Positions 24,304 to 33,209 of a stretch of 64,000 nt of DNA are shown one piece after another (positions within the stretch are counted from its first letter, which is position 1; every line of letters starts with the position of its first letter). The notes beneath the pieces were generated by a model. The model saw nothing but the letters and a program-made list of their open reading frames with translations, did no database searches and was not told the DNA's origin. The stretch is taken from contig NZ_JBBMER010000005.1 in the NCBI RefSeq assembly GCF_040096455.1, positions 1-64,000 on the forward strand, in the 5' to 3' direction. Made by a program: the position numbers and the translations under genes. This stretch comes from Lachnospira rogosae (GTDB lineage: Bacteria; Bacillota; Clostridia; Lachnospirales; Lachnospiraceae).

Positions 24304-25224
24304 TTATAAATTCTGTGTTCTACACCATTCTATTGTCTCTTTTATACCATCTTCAAAAGAATACCTTGGCTCAAATCCAGTGTCTTCTCTTAACGCTGTA
24401 ATATCTGCACACAAGTACATTACCTGTAAAGGACCATATGGAATATCTCCATATCCTATTGTGACATTTTTATTGGCATTTTGTCCTATAATATCAATAT
24501 ATTCTTTTAACGGTCTTGCTTTACCGCTTCCTATGCAGTATGTTCTACCGTCTGTACCTTTCTCACCAAGTAATCTCATTGCTAATGCTGCATCCTTTGA
24601 ATAAAGGAAATCCCACATCTGCTCACCCTTAGTACAAGATGGCTTTTCTGAATTAAGAAGCTTATAAATAGTGCTCATAACCATTGTATTCTCACCATCA
24701 TAAGGACCATATATGCTAAGTATCCTTGTCCATATATGACGCATTCCCTTCTGCTTACAGGCAATTCTTGTCATCTGTCCAGCACATAACTTGGCAATCC
24801 CATAACCATTTTCAGGAAATGCAGGAACACTCTCATTCAAAGAGCCTTCATATCTGCCATATTCAGCCTGTGAACCAGCACCTATAAAAGTATCACAGCC
24901 AAGTGCAAAAGCAGCTTCAACCGCATCAAGTGCATATTTTACATTAAGATTTTGTCCATACATATTATTTCTGCTGTTGCCAAATGTTCCGTCCCAGCCA
25001 AAATGATAGAACACATCAGCTCCCTCTCGAATAAGCTCTGGCAGTTTATTAAGCTCTGACAAATCGCAGTCAACACGCTTTACCATATCACTTGTCTTAA
25101 TTCTGTCTGCACGTCTTGAACCCGGTCTTACAACAGCAACAACCTCTACTCCGTTAGATACAAGTTCATTAATCAGTGCTAATCCAATAGAACCTGTAGG
25201 TCCTGTAATTACCGCTCTTTTCAT
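24304..25224 (-). CDS. NAD-dependent sugar epimerase/reductase
   Basis: A 306-aa extended short-chain dehydrogenase. It shows the nucleotide-binding TGPTGSIGLALI motif at the N-terminus and the catalytic YGIAK (Tyr-x3-Lys) near residue 145. It lies just after a thiamine-diphosphate enzyme and in the same operon as rfbFGH, so a plausible job is reduction of a CDP-linked keto or branched-chain intermediate, as YerF does in yersiniose synthesis. This is inference from position; 4-keto reductase or epimerase roles on other sugars are equally compatible with the sequence. Confidence 0.8.
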   Translation of the reverse strand: MKRAVITGPTGSIGLALINELVSNGVEVVAVVRPGSRRADRIKTSDMVKRVDCDLSELNKLPELIREGADVFYHFGWDGTFGNSRNNMYGQNLNVKYALDAVEAAFALGCDTFIGAGSQAEYGRYEGSLNESVPAFPENGYGIAKLCAGQMTRIACKQKGMRHIWTRILSIYGPYDGENTMVMSTIYKLLNSEKPSCTKGEQMWDFLYSKDAALAMRLLGEKGTDGRTYCIGSGKARPLKEYIDIIGQNANKNVTIGYGDIPYGPLQVMYLCADITALREDTGFEPRYSFEDGIKETIEWCRTQNL

Positions 25225-25270
25225 TAAAATCCCCATTTCTATATACTGGTTTCTATATTTATCCTGATAT

Positions 25271-25310
25271 GGGACAGCAAGACTATCATTACTGATATTT
25301 ACGCTGTCCC
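25271..25310 (-). other. Intergenic hairpin
   Basis: GGGACAGC (25271-25278) pairs with GCTGTCCC (25303-25310), with a loop of 24 bases and no U-tract. It separates the thiamine-diphosphate enzyme from the epimerase and may modulate read-through or mRNA stability. Confidence 0.45.
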
Positions 25311-25339
25311 AATGAATGATTATAAATTATCAATTACAG

Positions 25340-27157
25340 TTATGCAAGATGATTGCTTTCATATTCTTCCCTGTCAAGGAATGGTGCCATATCATCAACT
25401 GCCGCTGATACTATCTTTCCGTCTGGAAGTACCTTTGAACTTGACTTTGGTGCAAAATTCTGGTGCCAGTCTACAACTACCTCACAGAATACAGGACCCT
25501 TATGGTTAATAACTTCATCTATAGTTTCATTAATGCCATCAAGTCTGTCTATTCTGTAATAAGGAATATCAAAAGCTGGTATTACTCTTGAGAAGTCTGG
25601 TGTGCTAAGACCATATCCTCCACCAATTCCTACATATGGCTGTCCCTTAAACAGATTAGTCTGTGTCTGTCTGATAGAATGATATCCATTATTATTAATA
25701 AGGAATATCTTGATATCAAGATTATTGTATACAATAGTCTGTAACTCCTGCATATTCATCATAAAGCTTCCATCACCCTCAACACAGATAATTCTCTTAT
25801 CTGGTTCTGACACGCTTGCTCCTACTGCTGCTGGAAGTCCATAACCCATTGCCGCACAACCCGAATTAGTATATAATCTCTGACCCTTCTTAATATCAGC
25901 CGCCTGAAATGTTATAACACACGCCGCACCATTACTGCACACAACACTGTCATCTTCATTTAATTCCTCAAATAACTTTGTTGTGAATACATATGGATTT
26001 AAGCCGTCTTTATCTTCATAATATTCTGGAAGTGTCGCTGGATACTTCTTATCTAACTGTCTGCACCAGTCAACCCATTCCTTATGGCTGTCATTCTTCT
26101 CATATTCTGCCTCATTAACAGACTTGAAGAAATCTCTTAAATCTGCGTGAACAGGATAATCAACCTTCACTGTTGGCTTATTAAGCTCTGCAGCATCTAT
26201 ATCTACAACTATCTTATAAGCATTTTTGCCAAAATCGCCAAAATTATATCCTATCATACGAATATTCATTCTACAGCCTAATACAATAAGTAAATCTGCG
26301 TTCTGAACTATGAAATTACCTGCCCTTGTACCTACTGTACCAGGTCTTCCACAATATAATGGGTGCTCATCCCATATAATATCGTGTGCGTCCCACGCTG
26401 TAACAACTGGAATTCCAAGCTTATCTATACATTTAATGAATTCATTCTGCTGGTTAGCGTGTCTTATAGCTGTTCCTGCAAGTATTACAGGTCTTTTAGC
26501 TTCTTTAATCTTCGCAAGCACATCCTTAGTATACTGTTCATCATATACCGGGTTATCCTGATTAAATGATGCCCAGTGCTCATCAATATAACCCTGCTTG
26601 TCAAAGCCCTCTAAATCGTCTGTTTCAATAAATGTTGAGGCAACATCGCCAGGAATATCGAGCCATACCGGACCCGGACGTCCATTAAGCATAAGAAACC
26701 AAGCCTTCTCAACTTCTTTTCTTATACTCATAGGATCTGTAATCATCTTGGCATACTTAGTCATAGTAGATACTGCTGATGTAATATTAACTTCCTGATC
26801 ACCAAGCTGACGAAGCGGAAGGTTAGTTGACCATACTGTTGTCTCTCTTTTAGCCTGTCCGGTAACAACAAACATTGGAATAGAATCAACATATGCACCG
26901 AATACACCTGTAATTGCATTAGTTCCGCCAGGACCACCAGTTACACATACAGGAGCAATCTTTCCTGTCTGTCTTGTATAACCTTCTGCAGCAATTGTAC
27001 AAGCCTGTTCGTGATGATTATAAGTAATCTTTAAGCCTTCCTGATGTCCAAATGCATCATTAAGGTGCATAGCTGCTCCACCAGTTATCATAAACATATC
27101 GGTTACACCCTGCTTAACAAAGAATTCTGATATATATTTTGCAACTTTCATTCTCAT
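25340..27157 (-). CDS. Thiamine-diphosphate-dependent enzyme (acetolactate synthase-like), copy 1
   Basis: A 605-aa member of the acetohydroxyacid synthase fold: N-terminal PYR domain with the cofactor-activating Glu in NHHEQACTIAAEGYTR, central FAD/nucleotide-like domain, and C-terminal PP domain with the ThDP motif EGDGSFMMNMQEL running to LINNNGYHS. No regulatory subunit is encoded and it sits in a sugar-nucleotide operon with rfbFGH, so branched-amino-acid synthesis is unlikely. The closest precedent is YerE, a ThDP enzyme that adds a two-carbon unit from pyruvate to a CDP-4-keto-3,6-dideoxyhexose. A paralogue lies at 41223-43061. Confidence 0.85.
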   Translation of the reverse strand: MRMKVAKYISEFFVKQGVTDMFMITGGAAMHLNDAFGHQEGLKITYNHHEQACTIAAEGYTRQTGKIAPVCVTGGPGGTNAITGVFGAYVDSIPMFVVTGQAKRETTVWSTNLPLRQLGDQEVNITSAVSTMTKYAKMITDPMSIRKEVEKAWFLMLNGRPGPVWLDIPGDVASTFIETDDLEGFDKQGYIDEHWASFNQDNPVYDEQYTKDVLAKIKEAKRPVILAGTAIRHANQQNEFIKCIDKLGIPVVTAWDAHDIIWDEHPLYCGRPGTVGTRAGNFIVQNADLLIVLGCRMNIRMIGYNFGDFGKNAYKIVVDIDAAELNKPTVKVDYPVHADLRDFFKSVNEAEYEKNDSHKEWVDWCRQLDKKYPATLPEYYEDKDGLNPYVFTTKLFEELNEDDSVVCSNGAACVITFQAADIKKGQRLYTNSGCAAMGYGLPAAVGASVSEPDKRIICVEGDGSFMMNMQELQTIVYNNLDIKIFLINNNGYHSIRQTQTNLFKGQPYVGIGGGYGLSTPDFSRVIPAFDIPYYRIDRLDGINETIDEVINHKGPVFCEVVVDWHQNFAPKSSSKVLPDGKIVSAAVDDMAPFLDREEYESNHLA

Positions 27158-27191
27158 AATGTTTATCCATCCTTTTAATAATATTCTATCT

Positions 27192-27842
27192 TTATATTAA
27201 ATTAAGCAGGTCTAAAGGCATTGCCGCCGCTCCTACTGCCTTGAACTTGTATACATCTTCTGGTGCCCTGAAATCAAATCCATAGGTTACACCTATGAAA
27301 TCCATACCAATCTTTTCTGCACCTATAGCATCGTGACTGCTGTCACCAATCATAACTGCATTAGAATAATCAGTAACTCCTAAGTCAACCATACATTTCT
27401 CGATAATATCAACCTTTTTTAACTTATTATTATGGTCAGCACCATATAATATATTAGTATACTTATCAAATCCAAAATGCTTTAAAATTGCCTCAGCATA
27501 ATCCTGTCTTTTATAAGTTGCTACCGCAAGCTTTACATTTCTTTCCATAAGCTTGTCAAACACTTCATATATTCCATCATATGGAACTGCCTTAAGAAGC
27601 TCATAATCCTTATATCTGTTTCTAAAGCAGGTTGCAATGTCCTGTAATATATCTCCACTAAGATTATATGCTTTGGCGAATGAGTCCTGAATTGGAGGTC
27701 CGATAAATGTCTTTAAAACATCCTCACTTAATGGCTCAAATCCCATCTTATCTATTGTATATTTTACTGATGCAAGAACCCCTTCTGTTGTATCAAGAAG
27801 TGTTCCGTCTACATCAAATACCGCTATCTCATATTTTCCCAT
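27192..27842 (-). CDS. HAD-family phosphatase (phosphoglycolate phosphatase-like)
   Basis: A 216-aa haloacid dehalogenase-type hydrolase. Motif I is FDVDGTLLDT (nucleophile Asp10 and acid Asp12), motif III a Lys in LKKVDII and motif IV MIGDSSHDAIGA; the helical cap lies between residues 15 and 85. It sits between the DRE-TIM aldolase-like gene and the ThDP enzyme in one operon, so it may remove phosphate from an acyl or sugar precursor in the same pathway. The substrate is not predictable from sequence. Confidence 0.85.
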   Translation of the reverse strand: MGKYEIAVFDVDGTLLDTTEGVLASVKYTIDKMGFEPLSEDVLKTFIGPPIQDSFAKAYNLSGDILQDIATCFRNRYKDYELLKAVPYDGIYEVFDKLMERNVKLAVATYKRQDYAEAILKHFGFDKYTNILYGADHNNKLKKVDIIEKCMVDLGVTDYSNAVMIGDSSHDAIGAEKIGMDFIGVTYGFDFRAPEDVYKFKAVGAAAMPLDLLNLI

Positions 27843-27867
27843 AGTTATTTCCTTTTTCTTGTGATAT

Positions 27868-29379
27868 TTATATGATAAAACCGCATTTTCCTAAAATCAA
27901 CTTTAATATATATAATGAATTATCACCAGCTTCATCTGAGCCAGTAGTATTCTTGAATTCTTCTTTATCAAATACATAATCAAAATGGTCACCATTATTA
28001 GGCGTAACATCACTTAATGTAATAATCTTTACTGTATCTGGTCTGTCTGATAACTGTGCTGACAGATTAACATAGCTTTTACTGTCACTGATAAATACAT
28101 ACTCATCCAGCTGGTCTGATTTATCATCTATGCCTTTATCAGTCAGACTGTCAAACGATATCGTAATATCTTTAGCAAGACTGTTAACCCATATTACCGT
28201 TCCCTTATAAATTCTGTTATCATCTGATACTGTTACTTTGCTGTCATCTACATCAGGCTTAACCATAACATCCTGATTAACCCCAGCACTTTTTATAATG
28301 ATATTCTGATTATATAAATCTTTCTTTAAATTATTATATGATTCATCTGAAATATCTGTAATTATTTTCTTGTAATTATCATATAACTGCTTTATAAACT
28401 GCTCATCATACATAAGCTGCTTATCTTCACTCTTAGCAAGTTCAGATAATATTTCATTAATCTGCCTTATTGATAAGTTTTCCTTATCCATAAGATATGA
28501 AACATAGCTTGGATGACAGCTGTTAAATGCCGCCATATAAAAGAACATATTATAGCCCCAAGGCTTAGTTCTGTAAATATCCATAATATTACAGTTCAAG
28601 GCTTCCAAAATCTGGCTTATATCATAATTCTTATTATAATAATCATTAAGGTGCATAGCCAGAAGCTCTATCGGACAATTACCTGCACTTTTCCCCATCC
28701 CATATACTGTAGCATCTACAAGTACATCTCTTTTCGTATTACATAGAAGCATTTCCTGACAATTAGCAAATGCTCTCTGGAAATTATTGTGCGAATGGTA
28801 TCCAAGACTTATATTTTCCTTTAACCCCTCATCAAGCATATAAAAATAATGCAAAAGACTATCCTTCTGCAACAGACCATATGTGTCAACCATTGATACT
28901 GCATATGGCTCTATATCATTAGCAAGCTTTATTAAATCCTGCAATTCTTCATCATTATAGCTTGTAATTGAAACAAGCTGTACAAATACCTTATAACCAA
29001 GTGCTTTTACCTTGGCACAGTATTCAACAGCTTCTTTTCTCTTATCTTTTTTAAATATTACCCTTATTCCATCTAATATGGACTCATTACAAGGCTGAAG
29101 GTTAGACAGACTACAAGTACCGTAGTCTATCATACCTACAACCATAGTATCTTTATGGTTACATTTACCATATACTTCTTCAAAGCTTCTGGTATCAGGA
29201 AGGATACTTCTATTGATGTCGAACTTTCTTCTTTCATCAATAAATCCAACTTCTACTATATCAATTCTGGCATTTACAAGCCTTTCAAATATACTTATTA
29301 AATTATTATGACCGAAATTCCAGTCATTAACATATCCACCATCTCGTAATGTACAATCTAATAGCTGAATTCTACCCAA
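27868..29379 (-). CDS. DRE-TIM aldolase / HMG-CoA lyase-like protein
   Basis: A 503-aa protein. Residues 1-290 form a DRE-TIM metallolyase barrel: LLDCTLRDGGYVNDW gives the metal-binding Asp and the catalytic Arg, and GYHSHNNFQRA supplies the His-x-His metal ligands. Relatives include 4-hydroxy-2-oxovalerate aldolase, HMG-CoA lyase and isopropylmalate synthase. The last 170 residues are a poorly conserved, Asp-rich domain not recognised. Neighbours are a HAD phosphatase and a ThDP enzyme within an rfbFGH operon, suggesting it makes or cleaves a 2-oxo acid used as carbon donor for a modified sugar. That role is inferred. Confidence 0.8.
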   Translation of the reverse strand: MGRIQLLDCTLRDGGYVNDWNFGHNNLISIFERLVNARIDIVEVGFIDERRKFDINRSILPDTRSFEEVYGKCNHKDTMVVGMIDYGTCSLSNLQPCNESILDGIRVIFKKDKRKEAVEYCAKVKALGYKVFVQLVSITSYNDEELQDLIKLANDIEPYAVSMVDTYGLLQKDSLLHYFYMLDEGLKENISLGYHSHNNFQRAFANCQEMLLCNTKRDVLVDATVYGMGKSAGNCPIELLAMHLNDYYNKNYDISQILEALNCNIMDIYRTKPWGYNMFFYMAAFNSCHPSYVSYLMDKENLSIRQINEILSELAKSEDKQLMYDEQFIKQLYDNYKKIITDISDESYNNLKKDLYNQNIIIKSAGVNQDVMVKPDVDDSKVTVSDDNRIYKGTVIWVNSLAKDITISFDSLTDKGIDDKSDQLDEYVFISDSKSYVNLSAQLSDRPDTVKIITLSDVTPNNGDHFDYVFDKEEFKNTTGSDEAGDNSLYILKLILGKCGFII

Positions 29380-29408
29380 GTTACTTACCTTCCATCATAA
29401 TTAGTTAA

Positions 29409-29915
29409 TTACTTTTTGCCAAATGCCCAAAGCTTATTCATAAAGAAGTTGATAGGAATACTTATAACAAGATTAATAATAGGTGCTAACATCTTGCTTA
29501 TATGAAGAACTGATACCCACAATACTGATAATATATTATTAAGAATCAATCCTGTAAATCCATAAGAAACATATGTCTTAAATAATGCTGCCCATATATT
29601 TCTTTTTTCGCCTTCTTCTTTCTTAAATACAAACTTGTTATTCCAGTAAAATGACCAAAGAACACTAAGTAACCAGGAAACAATGTTCGCAATGATATAA
29701 TCAAACTTTACACCGCTCTTAGATACAAGCAAAAGTGTTACAACATAAAGTAAATAAGAAATAATTGTATTAGACACACCTACTAATCCAAACTGTAAGA
29801 ATTCCTTGAATGTCTGTCTTTTCTTGTCTGTTAAGTCCTTTTTGATAATCTTAAAAAGCAGCTCAACAAAAAACATATAAATTTTTTCAATAAAACCGTA
29901 TATTGTCTTACCCAT
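29409..29915 (-). CDS. GtrA-like membrane protein
   Basis: A 168-aa protein with four hydrophobic helices (about 45-67, 78-95, 108-130, 138-160) and the family pattern FGLVGVSNTIISYLLY, then WSFYWNNKFVF. GtrA proteins are thought to flip polyprenyl-phosphate-linked sugars across the membrane. A GtrB-like GT2 is encoded at the end of the same operon and large GT-C-like membrane proteins lie upstream, which together could make a GtrA/GtrB/GtrC-type surface glycosylation system. Confidence 0.88.
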   Translation of the reverse strand: MGKTIYGFIEKIYMFFVELLFKIIKKDLTDKKRQTFKEFLQFGLVGVSNTIISYLLYVVTLLLVSKSGVKFDYIIANIVSWLLSVLWSFYWNNKFVFKKEEGEKRNIWAALFKTYVSYGFTGLILNNILSVLWVSVLHISKMLAPIINLVISIPINFFMNKLWAFGKK

Positions 29916-29943
29916 ATTAATGTACTTTCCTTATGACCATAAA

Positions 29944-31281
29944 TTACTGATTAACAGCTTCCTTGATTGTCTTAGCCATATAATCAATCATCTCATCTGT
30001 CATTCCTGGATATACACCTACCCAGAATGTATCTCTCATAATTCTGTCTGTGTTGTCAAGAGTTCCTACTACTCTGTAGCCTTCTTTTGTTGCTCTCATC
30101 TCATCAAAGCAAGGGTGCTTTATAAGGTTACCAGCAAAGAGGTTTCTTGTCTGGACACCGTGGCTTTCGATATATTCTACGATTGCCTTTCTGTCAAGAC
30201 CTTCTCTTACTGTAATAAGGAAACCAAACCAGCTTGGTCTTGAATTATCACAAGGAACTGGAAGAATTACCTTATCTTCAATATCAGCAAGTGCTGCTCT
30301 TAATCTGTCAAAGTTATGTCTTCTTCTCTCAACAAATGAAGGGAACTTCTCAAGCTGTGCACAGCCTACTGCTGTCTGCATATCTGTTGCCTTGAGATTA
30401 TAACCAAAATGTGAATATACATACTTATGGTCATATCCTAATGGAAGCTCGCCATACTGCTTATCAAATCTGTGTCCACAGAGATTATCCTTACCAGAAG
30501 GACATACGCAGTCACGTCCCCAGTCTCTGAATGAACGGATACACTTGTTAAGAAGTGGGTTGTTAGTATATACGGCACCACCTTCACCCATTGTCATATG
30601 GTGTGGAGGATAGAAGCTGCTTGTTCCTATATCACCGATTGTACCTGTGAACTTCTCTTCTCCATTAATTGTATATTTTGAACCAAGTGCATCACAGTTA
30701 TCTTCTACTAACCAGAGATTGTGCTTATCACAGAATTCCTTAACTGCTGATAAATCAAATGGATTACCAAGTGTATGTGCAATCATAACAGCTTTTGTCT
30801 TATCTGAATATGCTTCTTCAAGCTTTGTTACATCAATATTGTACTGTGGAATTGTAACGTCTACAAATACAGGAACTGCACCATACTGGATAGCTGGAGT
30901 AACTGTAGTTGGGAAACCAGCAGCAACAGTGATAATCTCATCACCTCTGTTAATTCTTCTCTCACCAAGAAGTGGTGATGTAAGTGCCATAAATGCGTTA
31001 AGGTTAGCTGATGAACCTGAGTTGACAACTGATACATACTTTACATTAAGGTATTCACCGAGCTTCTTTTCAAACTCATCTGTATAACGTCCTGATGTAA
31101 GCCAGAATTCAAGTGCTGAATCAACAAGATTCATCATTTCCTTGCTGTCATACACACGGCTTGCGTATGATATTCTGTCTCCCTCTTTGTACTGTTTCTG
31201 GTTATGATACTTCTTGCAGTACTCATCTACCATTGCAAGAATTTCTTCTCTTGCTTCTAATTCATTCTTATTATCAAACAT
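29944..31281 (-). CDS. rfbH: CDP-4-keto-6-deoxy-D-glucose 3-dehydrase (E1)
   Basis: A 445-aa PMP-dependent [2Fe-2S] enzyme that removes the C3 hydroxyl of CDP-4-keto-6-deoxyglucose, giving 3,6-dideoxy sugars. It has the aminotransferase fold, but the PLP-binding Lys is replaced: the segment FYPPHHMTMGEGG carries His227-His228, the RfbH/E1 hallmark. Cys196, Cys258, Cys260 and Cys268 (pattern C-x61-C-x-C-x7-C) match the iron-sulfur ligands of E1. It follows rfbF and rfbG in order. The reductase partner (E3, RfbI/DdhD-like) is not encoded in the window, so electrons must come from another ferredoxin-type reductase. Confidence 0.95.
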   Translation of the reverse strand: MFDNKNELEAREEILAMVDEYCKKYHNQKQYKEGDRISYASRVYDSKEMMNLVDSALEFWLTSGRYTDEFEKKLGEYLNVKYVSVVNSGSSANLNAFMALTSPLLGERRINRGDEIITVAAGFPTTVTPAIQYGAVPVFVDVTIPQYNIDVTKLEEAYSDKTKAVMIAHTLGNPFDLSAVKEFCDKHNLWLVEDNCDALGSKYTINGEEKFTGTIGDIGTSSFYPPHHMTMGEGGAVYTNNPLLNKCIRSFRDWGRDCVCPSGKDNLCGHRFDKQYGELPLGYDHKYVYSHFGYNLKATDMQTAVGCAQLEKFPSFVERRRHNFDRLRAALADIEDKVILPVPCDNSRPSWFGFLITVREGLDRKAIVEYIESHGVQTRNLFAGNLIKHPCFDEMRATKEGYRVVGTLDNTDRIMRDTFWVGVYPGMTDEMIDYMAKTIKEAVNQ

Positions 31282-31301
31282 TATTTATCCTCCATAATTA
31301 A

Positions 31302-32351
31302 TTATTCTGCAAAGAATTCGTCTATCTGCATATCCATACATTTAACTACATCGCCATTAGCCGCATATACCTTTGACCATTCAACTGACTTTTCAATAGC
31401 TGTATCAAAGTTCCAGCGTGGTTTCCAGCCAAATGTTGTCTTTAACTTAGAGCAGTCAAGCTTTAAGAAATTAGCCTCGTGTGGACCTCCGTCATACTTG
31501 TTAACCCATTTAAGTCCTTCGCCCCATTTATTACAAAATGTGTCTACAAGAACTCCTGTTGTTATACAATCGCTTTCATCTGGACCTACGTTATAGAAAT
31601 CAGCATACTTCTTATCTTTGAACTGTTCCATAGCTATCATAAGATAAGCTGCAAGTGGTTCTAATACGTGCTGGTATGGTCTTGTTGAATGTGGGTTACG
31701 TACAACTATATCTTCCTTCTTAATAGCTGCTCTTACACAATCTGGCACAATTCTGTCATTGGCAAAATCACCGCCGCCGATTACATTACCAGCTCTTGCT
31801 GTTGATACAGATACATCCATATCATTGAAGAATGAATTGATATAACTGTGTGTAACAAGCTCTGAGCAGGATTTACTGTTAGAATATGGATCATATCCGT
31901 CAAGTGGTTCATTTTCTCTATAACCCCATGCCCATTCATTATTATGGTATACCTTATCAGTAGTTACATTAAGGAATGATTTAACACAAGGGTTAAGTCT
32001 TACACATTCACATATATTAACTGTACCCATAACATTAGTTTCATAAGTGTATACAGGGTCTTTATATGAATCCCTTACAATAGGCTGTGCAGCAAGATGT
32101 AATACTATCTCAGGCTGTACTTCCTTAAACACTTCCTTTAAATGTGCTAAATCTCTTATATCACCTATAACAGAATTAATATTGTTCTCAACGTCTGCCA
32201 TTGAAAAAAGATTAGGATCCGTAGGTGCTTCAAGTGAATATCCTGTAACCTCTGCTCCTGCTTTTACAAGAATTCTGCAAAGCCAAGAACCCTTAAATCC
32301 TGTATGTCCTGTAACAAGAACTTTTTTGCCTTTATAAAAACTTAAATCCAT
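31302..32351 (-). CDS. rfbG: CDP-glucose 4,6-dehydratase
   Basis: A 349-aa extended SDR that converts CDP-D-glucose to CDP-4-keto-6-deoxy-D-glucose. Visible are the NAD-binding VTGHTGFKGSWL, catalytic TTDKVYHN (Thr-Asp-Lys) and YSNSK. The order rfbF-rfbG-rfbH with 20-30 bp gaps is the classical 3,6-dideoxyhexose cassette of Salmonella and Yersinia O-antigens. Product feeds rfbH. Confidence 0.95.
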   Translation of the reverse strand: MDLSFYKGKKVLVTGHTGFKGSWLCRILVKAGAEVTGYSLEAPTDPNLFSMADVENNINSVIGDIRDLAHLKEVFKEVQPEIVLHLAAQPIVRDSYKDPVYTYETNVMGTVNICECVRLNPCVKSFLNVTTDKVYHNNEWAWGYRENEPLDGYDPYSNSKSCSELVTHSYINSFFNDMDVSVSTARAGNVIGGGDFANDRIVPDCVRAAIKKEDIVVRNPHSTRPYQHVLEPLAAYLMIAMEQFKDKKYADFYNVGPDESDCITTGVLVDTFCNKWGEGLKWVNKYDGGPHEANFLKLDCSKLKTTFGWKPRWNFDTAIEKSVEWSKVYAANGDVVKCMDMQIDEFFAE

Positions 32352-32380
32352 CTTTATATCTTATCCCTTCCTGATAATAA

Positions 32381-33157
32381 TTACCATTTTTTCCAAGGAG
32401 CTGTTCCTGTGCTAAGATACTTCTCAAGCATATCCATTTCTCTCTTGTTATCCATACACTGCCAGAAGCCATTGTGCATATAAGACATAAGTTGTCCTTC
32501 CTTAGCAAGCTTCTCAAGTGGATCTTTCTCAAATACTGTGTTATCACCTTCAATATAATCAAATATTTCAGGATTAAGTACCATATAACCAGCATTGATT
32601 GGTGCACCATCCATAACACTCTTCTCTCTGAAAGACTTAACAGCATTATCTCCGCCAATATCAAGAACACCCTTCTGCTGTTCAAGCATAACTGATGTAA
32701 GAGTAGCAATCTTTCCGTGTTCCTTATGGAACTCTACAAGCTTTGATATATCAACATCACATACGCCATCACCATAAGTCATAAGGAAAGGTTCATTACC
32801 TACATACTTCTGTACTCTCTTAATTCTTCCACCTGTCATAGTATTAAGTCCTGTATCAACTACAGTTACCTTCCAAGGCTCACAATGCTGTTCGTGGATT
32901 ATCATATCATTAGAACCTTTAGTAAAGTCAAATGTAATATCACTATTATGAAGGAAATAATCAGCGAACCATTCCTTTATTACATACTGCTTATAACCAG
33001 CACATATAATAAATTCATTAAATCCATAATATTCATATTCTTTCATAATATGCCAAAGAATTGGCTTACCGCCAATCTCAATCATTGGCTTTGGCTTAAA
33101 CTGGCTTTCTTCACTTATTCTTGTTCCGAAACCACCAGCTAATAATACAACCTTCAT
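32381..33157 (-). CDS. rfbF: Glucose-1-phosphate cytidylyltransferase
   Basis: A 258-aa nucleotidyltransferase that makes CDP-glucose from glucose 1-phosphate and CTP. It starts MKVVLLAGGFGTRISEES, with KPMIEIGGKPILWHIMK and TYGDGVCDVD downstream, all typical. The start is the ATG at 33157 with GGAGG six bases upstream; a longer frame to 33235 would overlap the previous gene. First step of the CDP-dideoxyhexose branch. Confidence 0.96.
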   Translation of the reverse strand: MKVVLLAGGFGTRISEESQFKPKPMIEIGGKPILWHIMKEYEYYGFNEFIICAGYKQYVIKEWFADYFLHNSDITFDFTKGSNDMIIHEQHCEPWKVTVVDTGLNTMTGGRIKRVQKYVGNEPFLMTYGDGVCDVDISKLVEFHKEHGKIATLTSVMLEQQKGVLDIGGDNAVKSFREKSVMDGAPINAGYMVLNPEIFDYIEGDNTVFEKDPLEKLAKEGQLMSYMHNGFWQCMDNKREMDMLEKYLSTGTAPWKKW

Positions 33158-33209
33158 ACTGTTCCTCCAGTCTTTTTTAAGTATATTTAATATCCTTTTA
33201 TATTTTTCA

